From Methylobacterium planeticum (GTDB lineage: Bacteria > Pseudomonadota > Alphaproteobacteria > Rhizobiales > Beijerinckiaceae): 64,000 nucleotides of DNA. Made by a program: the position numbers and the translations under genes. The notes below the pieces were generated by a model, which saw only the letters and a list, made by a program, of their open reading frames with translations, had not been told where the DNA came from and did no database searches. The DNA is taken from positions 62,001 to 126,000 of the forward strand of contig NZ_VZZJ01000012.1 in assembly GCF_008806345.1 (NCBI RefSeq), written 5' to 3'. Positions 1 to 8,947 of this stretch are shown here, piece after piece (position 1 is the first letter of the stretch; the number at the start of each line of letters is the position of its first letter).

Positions 1-142
1 TGCGGGGCGATGTCGCCGAAGGACCGGCGGCCTCAAACACTCTGGCTCGGTCCTCGACAGCCCATGCCGGCCTCGGAACATCAACCCGCCCGGACGTGAC
101 CAGCGCGCGGCATTCTCGGCTCACGAGCCGCGGCAGCCTCGC

Positions 143-388
143 TCAAGCCGAAGTTGCGTAGACCCAATCGGAAAGGGTTGTCGGCAACGGCAACCGCCGG
201 ATGTCGAGTCCGCAGGATGGCTGGCTGGTTTCTCCGCGGATCAGACGATTGAGCGCTGCTTCCGGCGTCTCGCAGCAGCCGAGCGGTTCATCCTCGTAGA
301 GAATGATGAAGCGCTGGGTGTCGGCGAAGCGCATCAAGGCGATCCGAAACAGGCCTTGCTGGGTGTCGCACAGCCAGTATCCGCTCAT
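143..388 (-). CDS. small hypothetical protein (81 aa)
   Basis: This is an unrecognised small protein lying downstream of amiE on the same strand. I start it at an internal ATG (388) because a GGAGG ribosome-binding site sits about nine bases upstream, whereas the longer reading frame (to 421) would translate through that site. The product is acidic to neutral, has a CC pair near its middle and no signal peptide or membrane segment. It could be the last gene of the amide operon, but 172 bp separate it from amiE. Function unknown. Confidence 0.6.
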   Translation of the reverse strand: MSGYWLCDTQQGLFRIALMRFADTQRFIILYEDEPLGCCETPEAALNRLIRGETSQPSCGLDIRRLPLPTTLSDWVYATSA

Positions 389-560
389 GGCAGGCGTTCC
401 TCCGTTGTTTTGGAGGAACAACTGAGTTGCGTGTTCGCCGGTTCACGCGTCGCGCGAGACCGCCAACGAATCTGTCAGGCGGCCCTGCACATTGTCCTGC
501 ATCCCGCCACAGGCAGGTCCCGTCACGCGTGGCATCGTGACGGGGGAGGGGGCCTCGGGA

Positions 561-1613
561 TCAGCGCGGATCGGGCGGTCCCTCCCCCTTGCCGACGAAG
601 GGGATACCCTCGATCGGGCATTCTTCCGTACCGACGCTCTGGCGCGTGATCGCCCGGACCGCATCCCGCGTCCCGTCAGGGTCCTCGATCCACCGTCGAT
701 AGAAATCGTAGGGACATTCGGACATCCCGTGCCGGTTTTCCTTCGAGTTGATCATGCCCGTATAGCCGCGATGAAGCAGCTTGAAGAGATGGTTCTCCGA
801 TTGGCCATGCGCGCGGAAGTCCCGGATCAAGAACTTGGACAGCGCCGCGTACTGGATGCCCATCTCCTCCTCGCCGCACTCACCAAGGGTGCGCCCGTCG
901 AAGCCGATGATCGCGGAATGGCCGAAATAGGTGTAGACGCCGTCGAAACCCGCGGCGTTCGCCACCGCCACGTAGACATTGTTGGCGAATGCCATCGCCT
1001 TCGAGATGACGATTTGCTGCTCCTTTGCCGGATACATGTAGCCCTGGCAGCGGATGATCAGCTCGGCGCCGCGCATGGCGCAGTCGCGCCAGATTTCCGG
1101 ATAATTGCCGTCATCGCAGATGATCAGGCTGATCTTCAGGCCCTTCGGGCCATCGGAGACGTAGGTGCGGTCGCCCGGATACCAACCTTCGATCGGGGTC
1201 CAGGGCATGATCTTCCGATACTTCTGAACGATCTCTCCCTGATCGTTCATCAGGATAAGCGTGTTGTATGGGGCCTTGTTGGGATGCTCCTCATGGCGTT
1301 CGCCGGTCAGCGAGAACACGCCCCAGACACCGGCCTTGCGGCAGGCTTCAGCAAAGATCTCGGTCTCCGCGCCCGGGACGTTGGCGGCCGTCTCGTACAT
1401 CTCGCTCGCGTCGTACATGATCCCGTGGGTCGAGTATTCGGGGAAGATCACGAGGTCGAGACCGGGAAGGCCCGTCTTCATCCCGATGATCATATCGCCG
1501 ATCTTGCCGGCGTTCTCGAGCACTTCCGCCTTCGTGTGCAGGCGGGGCATCTTGTAGTTGACGACAGCCACGCCGACGCTGTCCTGGCTGCTGGAGATGT
1601 CTCCGTGCATCAT
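561..1613 (-). CDS. amiE: aliphatic amidase
   Basis: Aliphatic amidase (acylamide amidohydrolase), a cytoplasmic nitrilase-superfamily enzyme that hydrolyses short aliphatic amides such as acetamide and propionamide to carboxylate and ammonia. The protein follows the known Pseudomonas AmiE sequence closely from the N-terminal HGDISSS onward. The catalytic triad is present at family numbering: Glu59 in FPEY, Lys134 in YRKIMPW and Cys166 in LIICDDG. Length (350 aa) matches the family (about 346). A GGAGGAAC site precedes the start; tandem ATGs at 1613 and 1610 leave a one-residue ambiguity. It is the last clear enzyme gene of the urt-fmdA-fmdB-amiE series, so it probably acts on amides imported by the ABC transporter. 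AmiF formamidase is less likely, because the N-terminus is AmiE-type. Confidence 0.95.
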   Translation of the reverse strand: MMHGDISSSQDSVGVAVVNYKMPRLHTKAEVLENAGKIGDMIIGMKTGLPGLDLVIFPEYSTHGIMYDASEMYETAANVPGAETEIFAEACRKAGVWGVFSLTGERHEEHPNKAPYNTLILMNDQGEIVQKYRKIMPWTPIEGWYPGDRTYVSDGPKGLKISLIICDDGNYPEIWRDCAMRGAELIIRCQGYMYPAKEQQIVISKAMAFANNVYVAVANAAGFDGVYTYFGHSAIIGFDGRTLGECGEEEMGIQYAALSKFLIRDFRAHGQSENHLFKLLHRGYTGMINSKENRHGMSECPYDFYRRWIEDPDGTRDAVRAITRQSVGTEECPIEGIPFVGKGEGPPDPR

Positions 1614-1699
1614 GGGAAGTTCCTCCGTGGTTTCTGCAACGCGTCCGGGGTTCCGGCCCGTGGGCCGGCACCGTCATCGCGGATCGGTTTCCGATCGGA

Positions 1700-2014
1700 T
1701 CAGTGGCTGATCATCCAGGGCCGGGCCGATGGGAAGCTCTTGGTGGCGTCCGGCTGAGCTTTCTTCGTCGGGCTGCAGCAGCCGCAGGCCGCGCCATGCC
1801 CCGACGAGAGCCGCGGCGCGTGCCGACTGCGCTCGTTCGTGGCATGGGCTGTCCGCCTGCCGGCATCCATCGAGGCGAGATTTGGAGCCGTCAGGAAGGC
1901 CCGGCCGCATTCCGCCCCGCAATCCGGGCAATCATACGGATCGCGGAACTGCGCCATGGGGCGCAGGACCGTGAAGGGCCCGCAGGACGCGCAGGCGTAG
2001 TCGTAGACGGGCAT
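1700..2014 (-). CDS. fmdB: FmdB-family zinc-ribbon regulatory protein
   Basis: Small protein of the FmdB/CxxC zinc-ribbon family, which accompanies formamidase genes and was described as regulatory in Methylophilus. The N-terminal ribbon is visible as CASC and CPDC within the first 35 residues (MPVYDYACASCG start, typical of the family). The remaining 60 residues are low in hydrophobics and hold a GCC pair. It starts two bases after the fmdA stop codon, so it is probably translationally coupled to fmdA. The molecular function in this family is not well defined. Confidence 0.85.
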   Translation of the reverse strand: MPVYDYACASCGPFTVLRPMAQFRDPYDCPDCGAECGRAFLTAPNLASMDAGRRTAHATNERSRHAPRLSSGHGAACGCCSPTKKAQPDATKSFPSARPWMISH

Positions 2015-2016
2015 GG

Positions 2017-3246
2017 TCAGAGATCCGGAGAGAGGGGCATCTGCACTGACCCATCGATGAACTTCGTCGGCCCGTCGGCGCCCGGGTTGATGTCGAAATC
2101 GAAAATCTTCGTCGGAATCCAGAGCGTCGCGCAGGCATTCGGAATATCGACGACGCCCGAGATATGGCCCTGGACCGGAGCCGTGCCGAGAATCGAGTAG
2201 GCCTGTGCGCCGGAATAGCCGAACTTCTTAAGGTACTCGATCGCGTTCAGGCAGGCTTGCCGGTAGGCGACGTGAACGTCGAGATAGTGCTGCTTTCCCC
2301 ACTCATCGACCGAGATCCCCTCGAAGATCAGGTAGTCGTCGTATTTCGGCGTGATCGGCGAGGGCTTGAAGATCGGGTTCTTGATTCCGTACTTCGCCAT
2401 GCCGCCCTTGATCAGATCGACCTTGAGGTGCACCCATCCTGCCATCTCGATGGCGCCGCAGAAGGTGATCTCGCCGTCGCCCTGGCTGAAGTGCAGGTCG
2501 CCCATCGAGAGACCGGCACCCGGCACGTAGACCGGGAAATAGATCTTCGAGCCGCGGGACAGGTCCTTGATATCGCAGTTGCCGCCATGCTCGCGCGGCG
2601 GCACCGTGCGGGCGCCCTCGGCGGCGGCCTTGTCCTTCGCCTCGCCGGTGAGGCGGCCCATATGTGCGGTGGGACCGAACGGAACGGTACCCAGCGCCGG
2701 CACGCGGTTCGGATCTGTGTTGACGAAGGCGATCTCGCGCTCGTTCCAGGTCGAGAGCAGCTTCGGGTCGGGCAGGCAACCGATCAGGCCCGGATGGATC
2801 AGGCCGGGAAAGCGTACGCCCGGGATGTGGCGCGACTTCGTGAACATGCCCTCGAAATCCCAGATCGATTTCTGGGCCTGCGGGAAGTGCTCGGTGAGAA
2901 AGCCACCGCCGTTGTTCTTTGAGAAGAAACCGTTGAAGCCCCACTGGCTCTCGGCCTTCGCGCCGATGTCGAGGAGGTCGACCACCAGGAGGTCGCCCGG
3001 TTCGGCACCCTCGACGCCGATCGGACCGGAGAGGAAATGGACGATCGACAAGTCGATGTCGCGGACATCGTCGGCCGAGTCGTTGTTCTTGATGAAGCCG
3101 CCGGTCCAGTCGTAGGTCTCGATGATGAAGTCGGCCCCGGGCTTGACCATGGCCACCATGGGAATATCCGGGTGCCAGCGGTTGTGCACCATGTCGTTAT
3201 CGTAAGCCGATTGCGTGAGATCGACCTTGATCAGGGTCTCGGGCAT
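2017..3246 (-). CDS. fmdA: formamidase (FmdA/AmdA family)
   Basis: Formamidase/acetamidase of the FmdA_AmdA family, hydrolysing formamide (and possibly other short amides) to ammonia and the acid in the cytoplasm. The 409-residue length and the opening region (MPETLIKVDLTQ, HNRWHPDIP) are characteristic of the family. The GDLHFSQGDGEITFCG segment and PGLIHPGLIGCLP are further family hallmarks. A CAGGAA site sits just upstream of the ATG. Gene order is urtE, 348-bp gap, fmdA, fmdB, amiE, all on the minus strand. The gap may hold a separate promoter, so fmdA-fmdB-amiE could be an independent transcript. Substrate preference (formamide against acetamide) cannot be decided from the sequence. Confidence 0.93.
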   Translation of the reverse strand: MPETLIKVDLTQSAYDNDMVHNRWHPDIPMVAMVKPGADFIIETYDWTGGFIKNNDSADDVRDIDLSIVHFLSGPIGVEGAEPGDLLVVDLLDIGAKAESQWGFNGFFSKNNGGGFLTEHFPQAQKSIWDFEGMFTKSRHIPGVRFPGLIHPGLIGCLPDPKLLSTWNEREIAFVNTDPNRVPALGTVPFGPTAHMGRLTGEAKDKAAAEGARTVPPREHGGNCDIKDLSRGSKIYFPVYVPGAGLSMGDLHFSQGDGEITFCGAIEMAGWVHLKVDLIKGGMAKYGIKNPIFKPSPITPKYDDYLIFEGISVDEWGKQHYLDVHVAYRQACLNAIEYLKKFGYSGAQAYSILGTAPVQGHISGVVDIPNACATLWIPTKIFDFDINPGADGPTKFIDGSVQMPLSPDL

Positions 3247-3594
3247 TTCCTGCGCAGCTCCTCTGATGGATTCGGACTGCCGTCTCCGATTGCAAACCGG
3301 GAATATTCGGCCGCCCTGCGAAACGAAGGTCCCGTTTCTCGTTCATCCGACGCGCGCGGCGCCGGATCTCCTCGGCCGGCCCGTCGGACCGGCGTTGTCT
3401 CAGCCCGGAGGCGCCACCTTCGGCCCCTGGATCGCCGGGTGGATCGTGTCGAGCCTGATGCCGGGGCCTTCGATCCGGGGGCGCCGCCACGTTTCAGTCG
3501 GCCATGCGCCGGCAATGGCCATGACCGCGATCGTCGTCTTCTGAGGCATGCGGGAAGCCGGTCGAAGCGAGTGATGGATGATGCGCGACATCCG
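3247..3594. other. intergenic region urtE/fmdA, 348 bp
   Basis: No credible coding sequence is seen here. Reading frames on both strands are overlapping, arginine-rich shadows. The stretch separates the end of the urt genes from fmdA and is long enough for a promoter, but I found no strong -10/-35 pair and no hairpin followed by a T-run. Confidence 0.5.
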
Positions 3595-4350
3595 TCAGAC
3601 CGATAGGAAGCGGGACACCTGCGCCTCGTCGATGTCGGCGCGCAGGGATTCGTGCACGATACTCCCGTTCTCGATCACGAGCACCCGGTCGGCGACGTCG
3701 AGTGCAAAGCTGAGGACTTGCTCGGACACCACGATCGACAGACCGCGCTCGTCGCGGATCTTCTTGAGCGTCCTTCCCATCTCGCGAATGATCGAGGGCT
3801 GGATCCCCTCCGTCGGCTCGTCGAGCAACAGGACCTTCGGCTTGCTCGCAAGTGCGCGGGCAATGGCGAGTTGCTGCTGCTGGCCACCGGAGAGGTTGCC
3901 GCCGCGCCGGTCCTTCATCTCCAGCAGCACCGGAAACATGGTGTAAAGATCCTGGGGCACTCTCCGGGCGCCCGTGACCGTCAGCCCCGTCTCGATGTTT
4001 TCCTGCACCGTCATGGTCGAGAAGATCATTCGCCCCTGCGGCACGTAGGCGAGACCCTTGGCGACGCGCGTGTGGCTCTTCAGGCTCGTGACATCATCGC
4101 CCGCGACCCGGATCGACCCGGACTTGACGGGTACGATCCCCATCAGGGTCTTCATCAGGGTGCTCTTGCCCATGCCGTTGCGGCCCATGACGGCGACGAT
4201 CTCGCCGGGCGCCACGTTGAGGTCGAGGCCGTGGAGGACCTCGCTCTGACCGTAGGCGGCGTGCAGATCCCGGATCGCCAGGACCGGATCCACGCCGGGG
4301 TTCAGGGCGGAGGGAGGGCGCGTCGTTGCGGCGGAGGAAGTCTGGAGCAT
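3595..4350 (-). CDS. urtE: urea/amide ABC transporter ATP-binding protein UrtE
   Basis: ATPase subunit of a LivF-like branched-chain/urea-type ABC importer, acting on the cytoplasmic face with UrtD. Walker A is GRNGMGKST, the signature is LSGGQQQQ, Walker B is VLLLDEPTEG, and YVPQGRMIF is the UrtE-type Q-loop region. I start at the ATG at 4350, giving 251 aa, because a GAGG site sits nine bases upstream. A longer frame starts with TTG at 4365, overlapping urtD by four bases, and is an alternative. A proline/alanine-rich leader of about 20 residues precedes the usual start (LAIRDLHAAYGQSEVL), which is unusual but harmless. Confidence 0.93.
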   Translation of the reverse strand: MLQTSSAATTRPPSALNPGVDPVLAIRDLHAAYGQSEVLHGLDLNVAPGEIVAVMGRNGMGKSTLMKTLMGIVPVKSGSIRVAGDDVTSLKSHTRVAKGLAYVPQGRMIFSTMTVQENIETGLTVTGARRVPQDLYTMFPVLLEMKDRRGGNLSGGQQQQLAIARALASKPKVLLLDEPTEGIQPSIIREMGRTLKKIRDERGLSIVVSEQVLSFALDVADRVLVIENGSIVHESLRADIDEAQVSRFLSV

Positions 4351-4361
4351 GACGAGGCGCC

Positions 4362-5162
4362 TCAATGGCCGAGATAGACTTCGATGACCTTCGGGTCGTT
4401 CTTGACCCGCTCCATCGAGCCTTCCGAGAGCACCTTGCCCTGGTGCAGGACCGTCACGCGATGGGCGATGTCCTCGACGAACTTCATGTCGTGCTCGATC
4501 ACCAGGACCGAGCGGCCGACGATGATCTGGTTCAGGAGCTCAGCCGTCTTGATGCGTTCGCCGACGCTCATGCCGGCAACGGGCTCGTCGAGCATCAGGA
4601 GCTCCGGATCCTGAATCAGCAGCATGCCGATCTCCAGCCATTGCTTCTGGCCGTGGCTGAGGAACTCGGCCCGCGCCTTCAACTGATCCTTGAGGAAGAT
4701 GGTCTCGGCGATCTCATGGATGCGATCGCGGACTTCCGCGTCGCGCTTGAAGGTTAGGGCTCCCCAGACCGAACGGCCCCGCGGAAACGAGATCTCAAGA
4801 TTCTCGAACACGGTCAGGTCGTCGTAGATCGACGGCGTCTGGAACTTGCGTCCGACCCCGGCCTGCACGATGGCGCTCTCTGTGAGCTTCGTCAGCTCCT
4901 GGCCTTTGTACTTGATCGATCCGGCGCTCGCCCGGGTGCGCCCGCAGATCAGGTCGAGCACCGTGGTCTTGCCGGCCCCGTTCGGACCGATGATCACCCG
5001 GATCTCGTTCGGATCGACATAGAAGGACACGTCGTTGACCGCCTTGAAGCCGTCGAAGGAGACCGTCAGCGCGTCAACGGCGAGGAGGAAGTCGGGAGCG
5101 GCCGCCGGATCCTTGGCCGGCTCGGCCCCCATCAGTACGTTCGGAAGGAGGCTTGCGTTCAT
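4362..5162 (-). CDS. urtD: urea/amide ABC transporter ATP-binding protein UrtD
   Basis: ATPase subunit of the LivG type, partner of UrtE. Walker A is GPNGAGKTT, and the family signature is modified to LSHGQKQWLE, as is typical of UrtD. Walker B is LMLDEPVAG. Residues 1-25 are a variable extension before LLAVDALTVSFDGFKAVND. A GAGGA site lies upstream of the ATG. The gene starts 9 bp after urtC ends and is tightly packed with urtE, so the five urt genes read as one operon. Confidence 0.94.
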   Translation of the reverse strand: MNASLLPNVLMGAEPAKDPAAAPDFLLAVDALTVSFDGFKAVNDVSFYVDPNEIRVIIGPNGAGKTTVLDLICGRTRASAGSIKYKGQELTKLTESAIVQAGVGRKFQTPSIYDDLTVFENLEISFPRGRSVWGALTFKRDAEVRDRIHEIAETIFLKDQLKARAEFLSHGQKQWLEIGMLLIQDPELLMLDEPVAGMSVGERIKTAELLNQIIVGRSVLVIEHDMKFVEDIAHRVTVLHQGKVLSEGSMERVKNDPKVIEVYLGH

Positions 5163-5171
5163 GGATCGTCC

Positions 5172-6341
5172 TCACTCGGCCGGGGCGCTGTGGGGCGCGA
5201 TCGCGGGGTCGGGAGCCCGCAGCGAACCGATCCGCCGCGTGAGCCGAGGCTCGATCTGCTCGCGCCAGATACCGGCCAGACCATTCGGGAAGGCCAGGAC
5301 GACGGCGATGAAAAGGGCTCCAAGGCCGAACAGCCACAGATCCGGGAAGCTTTCGGAGAAGCTCGTCTTGGCCCAGTTGACCAGAAGCGTGCCCCAGACC
5401 GCGCCGAAGAGCGACAGGCGGCCGCCGACGGCTGCGTAGATCACCATCTCGATGGAGGGCACGATGCCGACGAAGGACGGCGACATGAAGCCGACCTGGA
5501 GCGTGAACATGGCACCGCCGATCGCCGCGAAGGCGGCGGCGAGGCAGAAGGCGAAGACCTTGAAGCCCGCCACCGAGTAGCCGGAGAAGCGCACGCGATC
5601 CTCCTTGTCGCGCATCGCCACGAGAATACGCCCGAGCTTCGACCGCTTCACATACTGCGCGATCAAGATGCAGCCGATCAGCAGGCCCGCATTGACGAAG
5701 TAGAGGATGTTGTGGGCGCTGTCGGTGCGGATGTCCCAGCCGTGGAGCGTGCGCAGGTCGGTGATGCCGTTGATTCCGCCGGTATAGCCCTGCTGGCCGA
5801 CGATCAGAATCGTCAGGATCGCGGCGATCGCCTGCGTGATAATGGCGAAGTAGGTGCCTCCGACGCGGCGCTTGAACATCGCCGCCGAGATCACGAGGGC
5901 AAACACCACCGGCACCGCGACAACGAGGATCAGGGTCAGCGGCAGGCTGTTGAACGGCTTCCAGAACCAGGGAAGCGAGGTGATCTGGTTCCAGTCCATG
6001 AAGTCCGGGATGCCCGGCGTCGACTGGATCTTGGTGTTCTCGGGGCTGCTCGCTTCGAGCTTCAGGTACATGGCCATGCAGTAGCCGCCGAGCCCGAAGA
6101 AGACGCCCTGACCGAGCGAGAGGATACCCGCGTAGCCCCAGCAGATCACCAGTCCCAGCGCGACGAAGGCATAGGTGAGGTACTTGCCGACGAGGTTCAG
6201 CCGGAACCCGTCGAGCAGAAGCGGCAGGACAATCAGGATGAGTGCAGCGAGCAGCGCGAGGCTGAGCCACTCCATCGGCTTCATGTAGGGGTTGTCGTTG
6301 ACGGTCAGCGACTTCGAGAGCGCCTGAACGGGACTGGTCAT
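5172..6341 (-). CDS. urtC: urea/amide ABC transporter permease UrtC
   Basis: Inner-membrane permease of the LivM type. Residues from about 25 on form eight to ten hydrophobic helices (for example LALLAALILIVLPLLL and YAFVALGLVICWGYAG). The conserved cytoplasmic loop for the ATPase appears as VAMRDKEDRVRFSGY. UrtC proteins are typically 350-390 aa; this one is 389. A GAGGA ribosome-binding site precedes the ATG, and 13 bp separate it from urtB. Works with UrtB as the membrane channel of the importer. Confidence 0.94.
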   Translation of the reverse strand: MTSPVQALSKSLTVNDNPYMKPMEWLSLALLAALILIVLPLLLDGFRLNLVGKYLTYAFVALGLVICWGYAGILSLGQGVFFGLGGYCMAMYLKLEASSPENTKIQSTPGIPDFMDWNQITSLPWFWKPFNSLPLTLILVVAVPVVFALVISAAMFKRRVGGTYFAIITQAIAAILTILIVGQQGYTGGINGITDLRTLHGWDIRTDSAHNILYFVNAGLLIGCILIAQYVKRSKLGRILVAMRDKEDRVRFSGYSVAGFKVFAFCLAAAFAAIGGAMFTLQVGFMSPSFVGIVPSIEMVIYAAVGGRLSLFGAVWGTLLVNWAKTSFSESFPDLWLFGLGALFIAVVLAFPNGLAGIWREQIEPRLTRRIGSLRAPDPAIAPHSAPAE

Positions 6342-6354
6342 GGGGACAGGATCC

Positions 6355-7281
6355 TCAGCGCCGGACCTTGAGGGTGAAGAGGCCCTGGGGCCTCAGCATC
6401 AGGATGCCGACCACGGCGAGCAGGGTCAGGACCTTGGCCATCGAGCCGGACAGGAAGAATTCCAACGTCGACTGGGTCTGGGAAATCGAGAACGCCGACG
6501 CTATGGTGCCGAGGAGGCTCGCTGCACCACCGAAGACCACGATCAGGAAGGTGTCGACGATGTAGAGCTGGCCCGAGGTCGGGCCTGTCGAGCCGATCAT
6601 CGTGAAGGCCGATCCGGCGACGCCCGCGATTCCGCAGCCGAGCCCGAACGTGTAGCGGTCGACCTTCTCGGTATCGATGCCCACTGCGCCCGCCATGGCC
6701 CGGTTCTGCATCACCGCGCGAACCTGCTGGCCGAAGCGCGAGCGGTAGATCAGCAGGGCGACGCCTACCGTGATGAGAGTCGTGACCGCCATCACGAACA
6801 GGCCGTTGATCGGCACTTCGATGGAGTCCGTGACCTGCACGGATCCGATCAGCCAGGACGGCAACTCGACACCCACTTCGCGGGCTCCGAAGATCGATCG
6901 GAAGGCCTGCTGGAGGATGAGCGAGAGACCCCAGGTGGCGAGAAGCGTGTCGAGCGGACGCTTGTAGAGGAAGCGGATCAGTCCCCATTCGACGAGCATC
7001 CCGAGGGCGCCCGAGGTCAGGAAAGCGATCAGCATCGCCAGGAAGAAGTAGGCCGGGAACAGGCTCGGGAGATGAGCCTGGAAGAACGACGAACACAGGT
7101 AGGTCATGTAGGCGCCGAGGATCATGAACTCCCCGTGCGCCATGTTGATCACGCCCATCTGGCCGAAGATGATGGCCAGTCCCAGCGCCATCAGCACATA
7201 GACCGAGAACAGGATCAGACCGGCAAAGCCCTGCATCGCGAAGATCGCGCCGAGATCGCCGAGGGAGTAGTCACCGAACAT
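6355..7281 (-). CDS. urtB: urea/amide ABC transporter permease UrtB
   Basis: Inner-membrane permease of the LivH type, 308 aa, with about eight membrane segments. The motif GQMGVINMAHGEFMILGAY is the classical LivH/UrtB loop, and the ATPase coupling region is AVMQNRAMAGAVGI. Many UrtB proteins carry a long periplasmic N-terminal extension; this one lacks it and begins directly with the membrane domain. That places it nearer the short amide-type (FmdE-like) permeases. A GGAG site lies about eight bases upstream. Confidence 0.92.
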   Translation of the reverse strand: MFGDYSLGDLGAIFAMQGFAGLILFSVYVLMALGLAIIFGQMGVINMAHGEFMILGAYMTYLCSSFFQAHLPSLFPAYFFLAMLIAFLTSGALGMLVEWGLIRFLYKRPLDTLLATWGLSLILQQAFRSIFGAREVGVELPSWLIGSVQVTDSIEVPINGLFVMAVTTLITVGVALLIYRSRFGQQVRAVMQNRAMAGAVGIDTEKVDRYTFGLGCGIAGVAGSAFTMIGSTGPTSGQLYIVDTFLIVVFGGAASLLGTIASAFSISQTQSTLEFFLSGSMAKVLTLLAVVGILMLRPQGLFTLKVRR

Positions 7282-7389
7282 CCATGTTCTCCGGTCGACG
7301 GGGCGTGCGAGGGCCTCTGCGTCGAGGCTCTCCGATGTCGCGGATGGGACTACTGGAGCGTCAGCAAGTCCTGCGCCAGAAGCTCGCGC

Positions 7390-8658
7390 CTACTGATAGC
7401 CCTTCGGGAACGGGTCCGGCTTGATCAGCTCGGGGCTCGTGTAGACGATCTCGAACTGGCCGTCGGTCTTGGCGCGGCCGACCCGCGTTTTCGACCAGAG
7501 GTGATGGTTCGGGTCTATGCGAACGTATCCTTCCGGAGCGCCCTTGAACTCGATGTCGGAGGACGCCGCCGCGATCTTGTCGACGTCGAAGGAGCCGGCC
7601 TTCTCCACCGTGAGTTTCCAGAGGAACGGCCCGAGATAGGCGGCCTGCGTCACGTCGCCGATGACGGTTTTCTCGCCCCACATCTTCTTGAATGCAGTCA
7701 CGAAGCCCTTGTTGTTTTCGTTGTCGATCGATTGGAAGTATTTCATGCAAGCGTAGGCTCCGGCGATATTCTCGCCGCCGATGCCGTCAATCTCATCCTC
7801 CGTGACGGAGATCGTCATCAGAACCTGCTTCGACAGATCGATGCCGGCCGCCTTGAGCTGCTTGTAGAAGGCGACGTTCGAGCCACCGACGACGTCGGTG
7901 AAGATCACCTTCGGCTTTGTCAGCTTGATCTTGTTGATCACCGAGTTGAACTGCGTGTGGCCGAGCGGGAAGTATTCCTCGCCGACGACTTTGCCCTTGA
8001 GAACGTTCTCGACGTGCTTACGGGCGATTTTGTTCGAGGTGCGTGGCCAGATGTAGTCCGAGCCGGCGAAGAAGAACGTGTCGCCGCCCTTCTCCTTGTG
8101 GACCCAGTCGAGGCCGGCGAGGATCTGCTGCGTCGCCTCCTGGCCGGTGTAGATGACGTTCTTGGACTGCTCCAGGCCCTCATAGAAGGTGGGATAGTAG
8201 AGCATGCCGTTGTACTGCTCGAATACCGGCAGGACCGCCTTGCGCGAGGCCGAGGTCCAGCAGCCGAACACCGCCGCACAATGGTCGTTGACGAGAAGCT
8301 TCTTGGCCTTCTCGGCGAAGGTCGGCCAGTCGGAGGCGCCGTCCTCCTGGATGATCTTGATCTTGCGGCCGAGCACGCCGCCCGCGGCGTTGATCTGCTC
8401 GATGGCGAGCTTCTCTGCCTGCTGGGCGCCGGTCTCGGAGATCGCCATCGTGCCGGAGACCGAGTGCAGGATGCCGACCGTCACCTCGCTGTCCGTTACC
8501 GCGAGGCCGCTGGTGTTGACCGCCGATGTCGGCGCTGCTGCGAGCGCGCCCCGCGGCATCAGGGCCAGCACCGGTGCACCGGCGAGCCCCATGAGGAGCT
8601 TGCGCCGCAGCGGCGAATGCAAGCCGCGATCTCTGCGTTGATCGTTGTCGTCTGCCAT
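7390..8658 (-). CDS. urtA: urea/short-chain amide ABC transporter substrate-binding protein
   Basis: Periplasmic substrate-binding protein of the UrtA/FmdD/AmiC-like type I family. I start at the ATG at 8658 (422 aa). The open frame extends a further 104 residues upstream, but that part looks like non-coding promoter DNA. The mature protein is preceded by a twin-arginine-like leader (SPLRRKLLMGLAGAPVLAL..GALA), so export may be by Tat. Family hallmarks include VTVGILHSVSGTMAISETG, QINAAGGV and VFGCWTSASRKAVLP. The 108 bp to urtB hold no gene. With amiE and fmdA in the same series and no urease in the window, the ligand may be a short-chain amide rather than urea; both substrates are known for this family. 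Confidence 0.92.
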   Translation of the reverse strand: MADDNDQRRDRGLHSPLRRKLLMGLAGAPVLALMPRGALAAAPTSAVNTSGLAVTDSEVTVGILHSVSGTMAISETGAQQAEKLAIEQINAAGGVLGRKIKIIQEDGASDWPTFAEKAKKLLVNDHCAAVFGCWTSASRKAVLPVFEQYNGMLYYPTFYEGLEQSKNVIYTGQEATQQILAGLDWVHKEKGGDTFFFAGSDYIWPRTSNKIARKHVENVLKGKVVGEEYFPLGHTQFNSVINKIKLTKPKVIFTDVVGGSNVAFYKQLKAAGIDLSKQVLMTISVTEDEIDGIGGENIAGAYACMKYFQSIDNENNKGFVTAFKKMWGEKTVIGDVTQAAYLGPFLWKLTVEKAGSFDVDKIAAASSDIEFKGAPEGYVRIDPNHHLWSKTRVGRAKTDGQFEIVYTSPELIKPDPFPKGYQ

Positions 8659-8734
8659 CGTGCCCAGCCCTGCCTCGCGTCCGTCGACCTTTCGTCGGCC
8701 GCGGATCAACATCGTCGAGGCTAGGCTTGCCGTT

Positions 8735-8776
8735 GCACCGCAGCATATACGTGATTTTGCGTATATCGGTCGGTGC
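8735..8776. promoter_or_regulatory. nested dyad in urtA/sensor-kinase divergent promoter
   Basis: Two inverted repeats share the same centre (8755.5): outer arms GCACCG (8735-8740) and CGGTGC (8771-8776), inner arms ATATACG (8745-8751) and CGTATAT (8760-8766) around an 8-bp spacer. Both pairs are perfect. The site lies 77 bp upstream of the urtA start and 171 bp upstream of the kinase start. It is a good candidate operator for the LuxR-type regulator encoded at 12330, or for a nitrogen regulator (the outer arms resemble an NtrC half-site). The assignment is inference. Confidence 0.6.
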
Positions 8777-8947
8777 CCCACCGACGCATGGTAGCGCCGG
8801 GTGTGTGGAAAGGCATTCGGGGCACGGTCGCTCGGCGGCATCCCGAGGCTGCGGTTTTCGCATGCGAGCGGCGCGCCTGTGCATGAATCTTGCGCGTGGT
8901 CTCGCGATGCGAACTGCCGATGCACCGCCTGCGATGACTGACCCCGG

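Noticed and set aside
6340-8724. 794-codon open frame on the plus strand opposite urtA/urtB
   Set aside because: High-GC antisense shadow: Arg/Glu/His/Asp-rich composition, no domain motifs, and fully overlapped by well-identified urt genes.
8659-8947. Guanidine (ykkC-type) riboswitch before urtA
   Set aside because: Looked for because urt-like genes can be guanidine-controlled, but the conserved ykkC core strings were not found.
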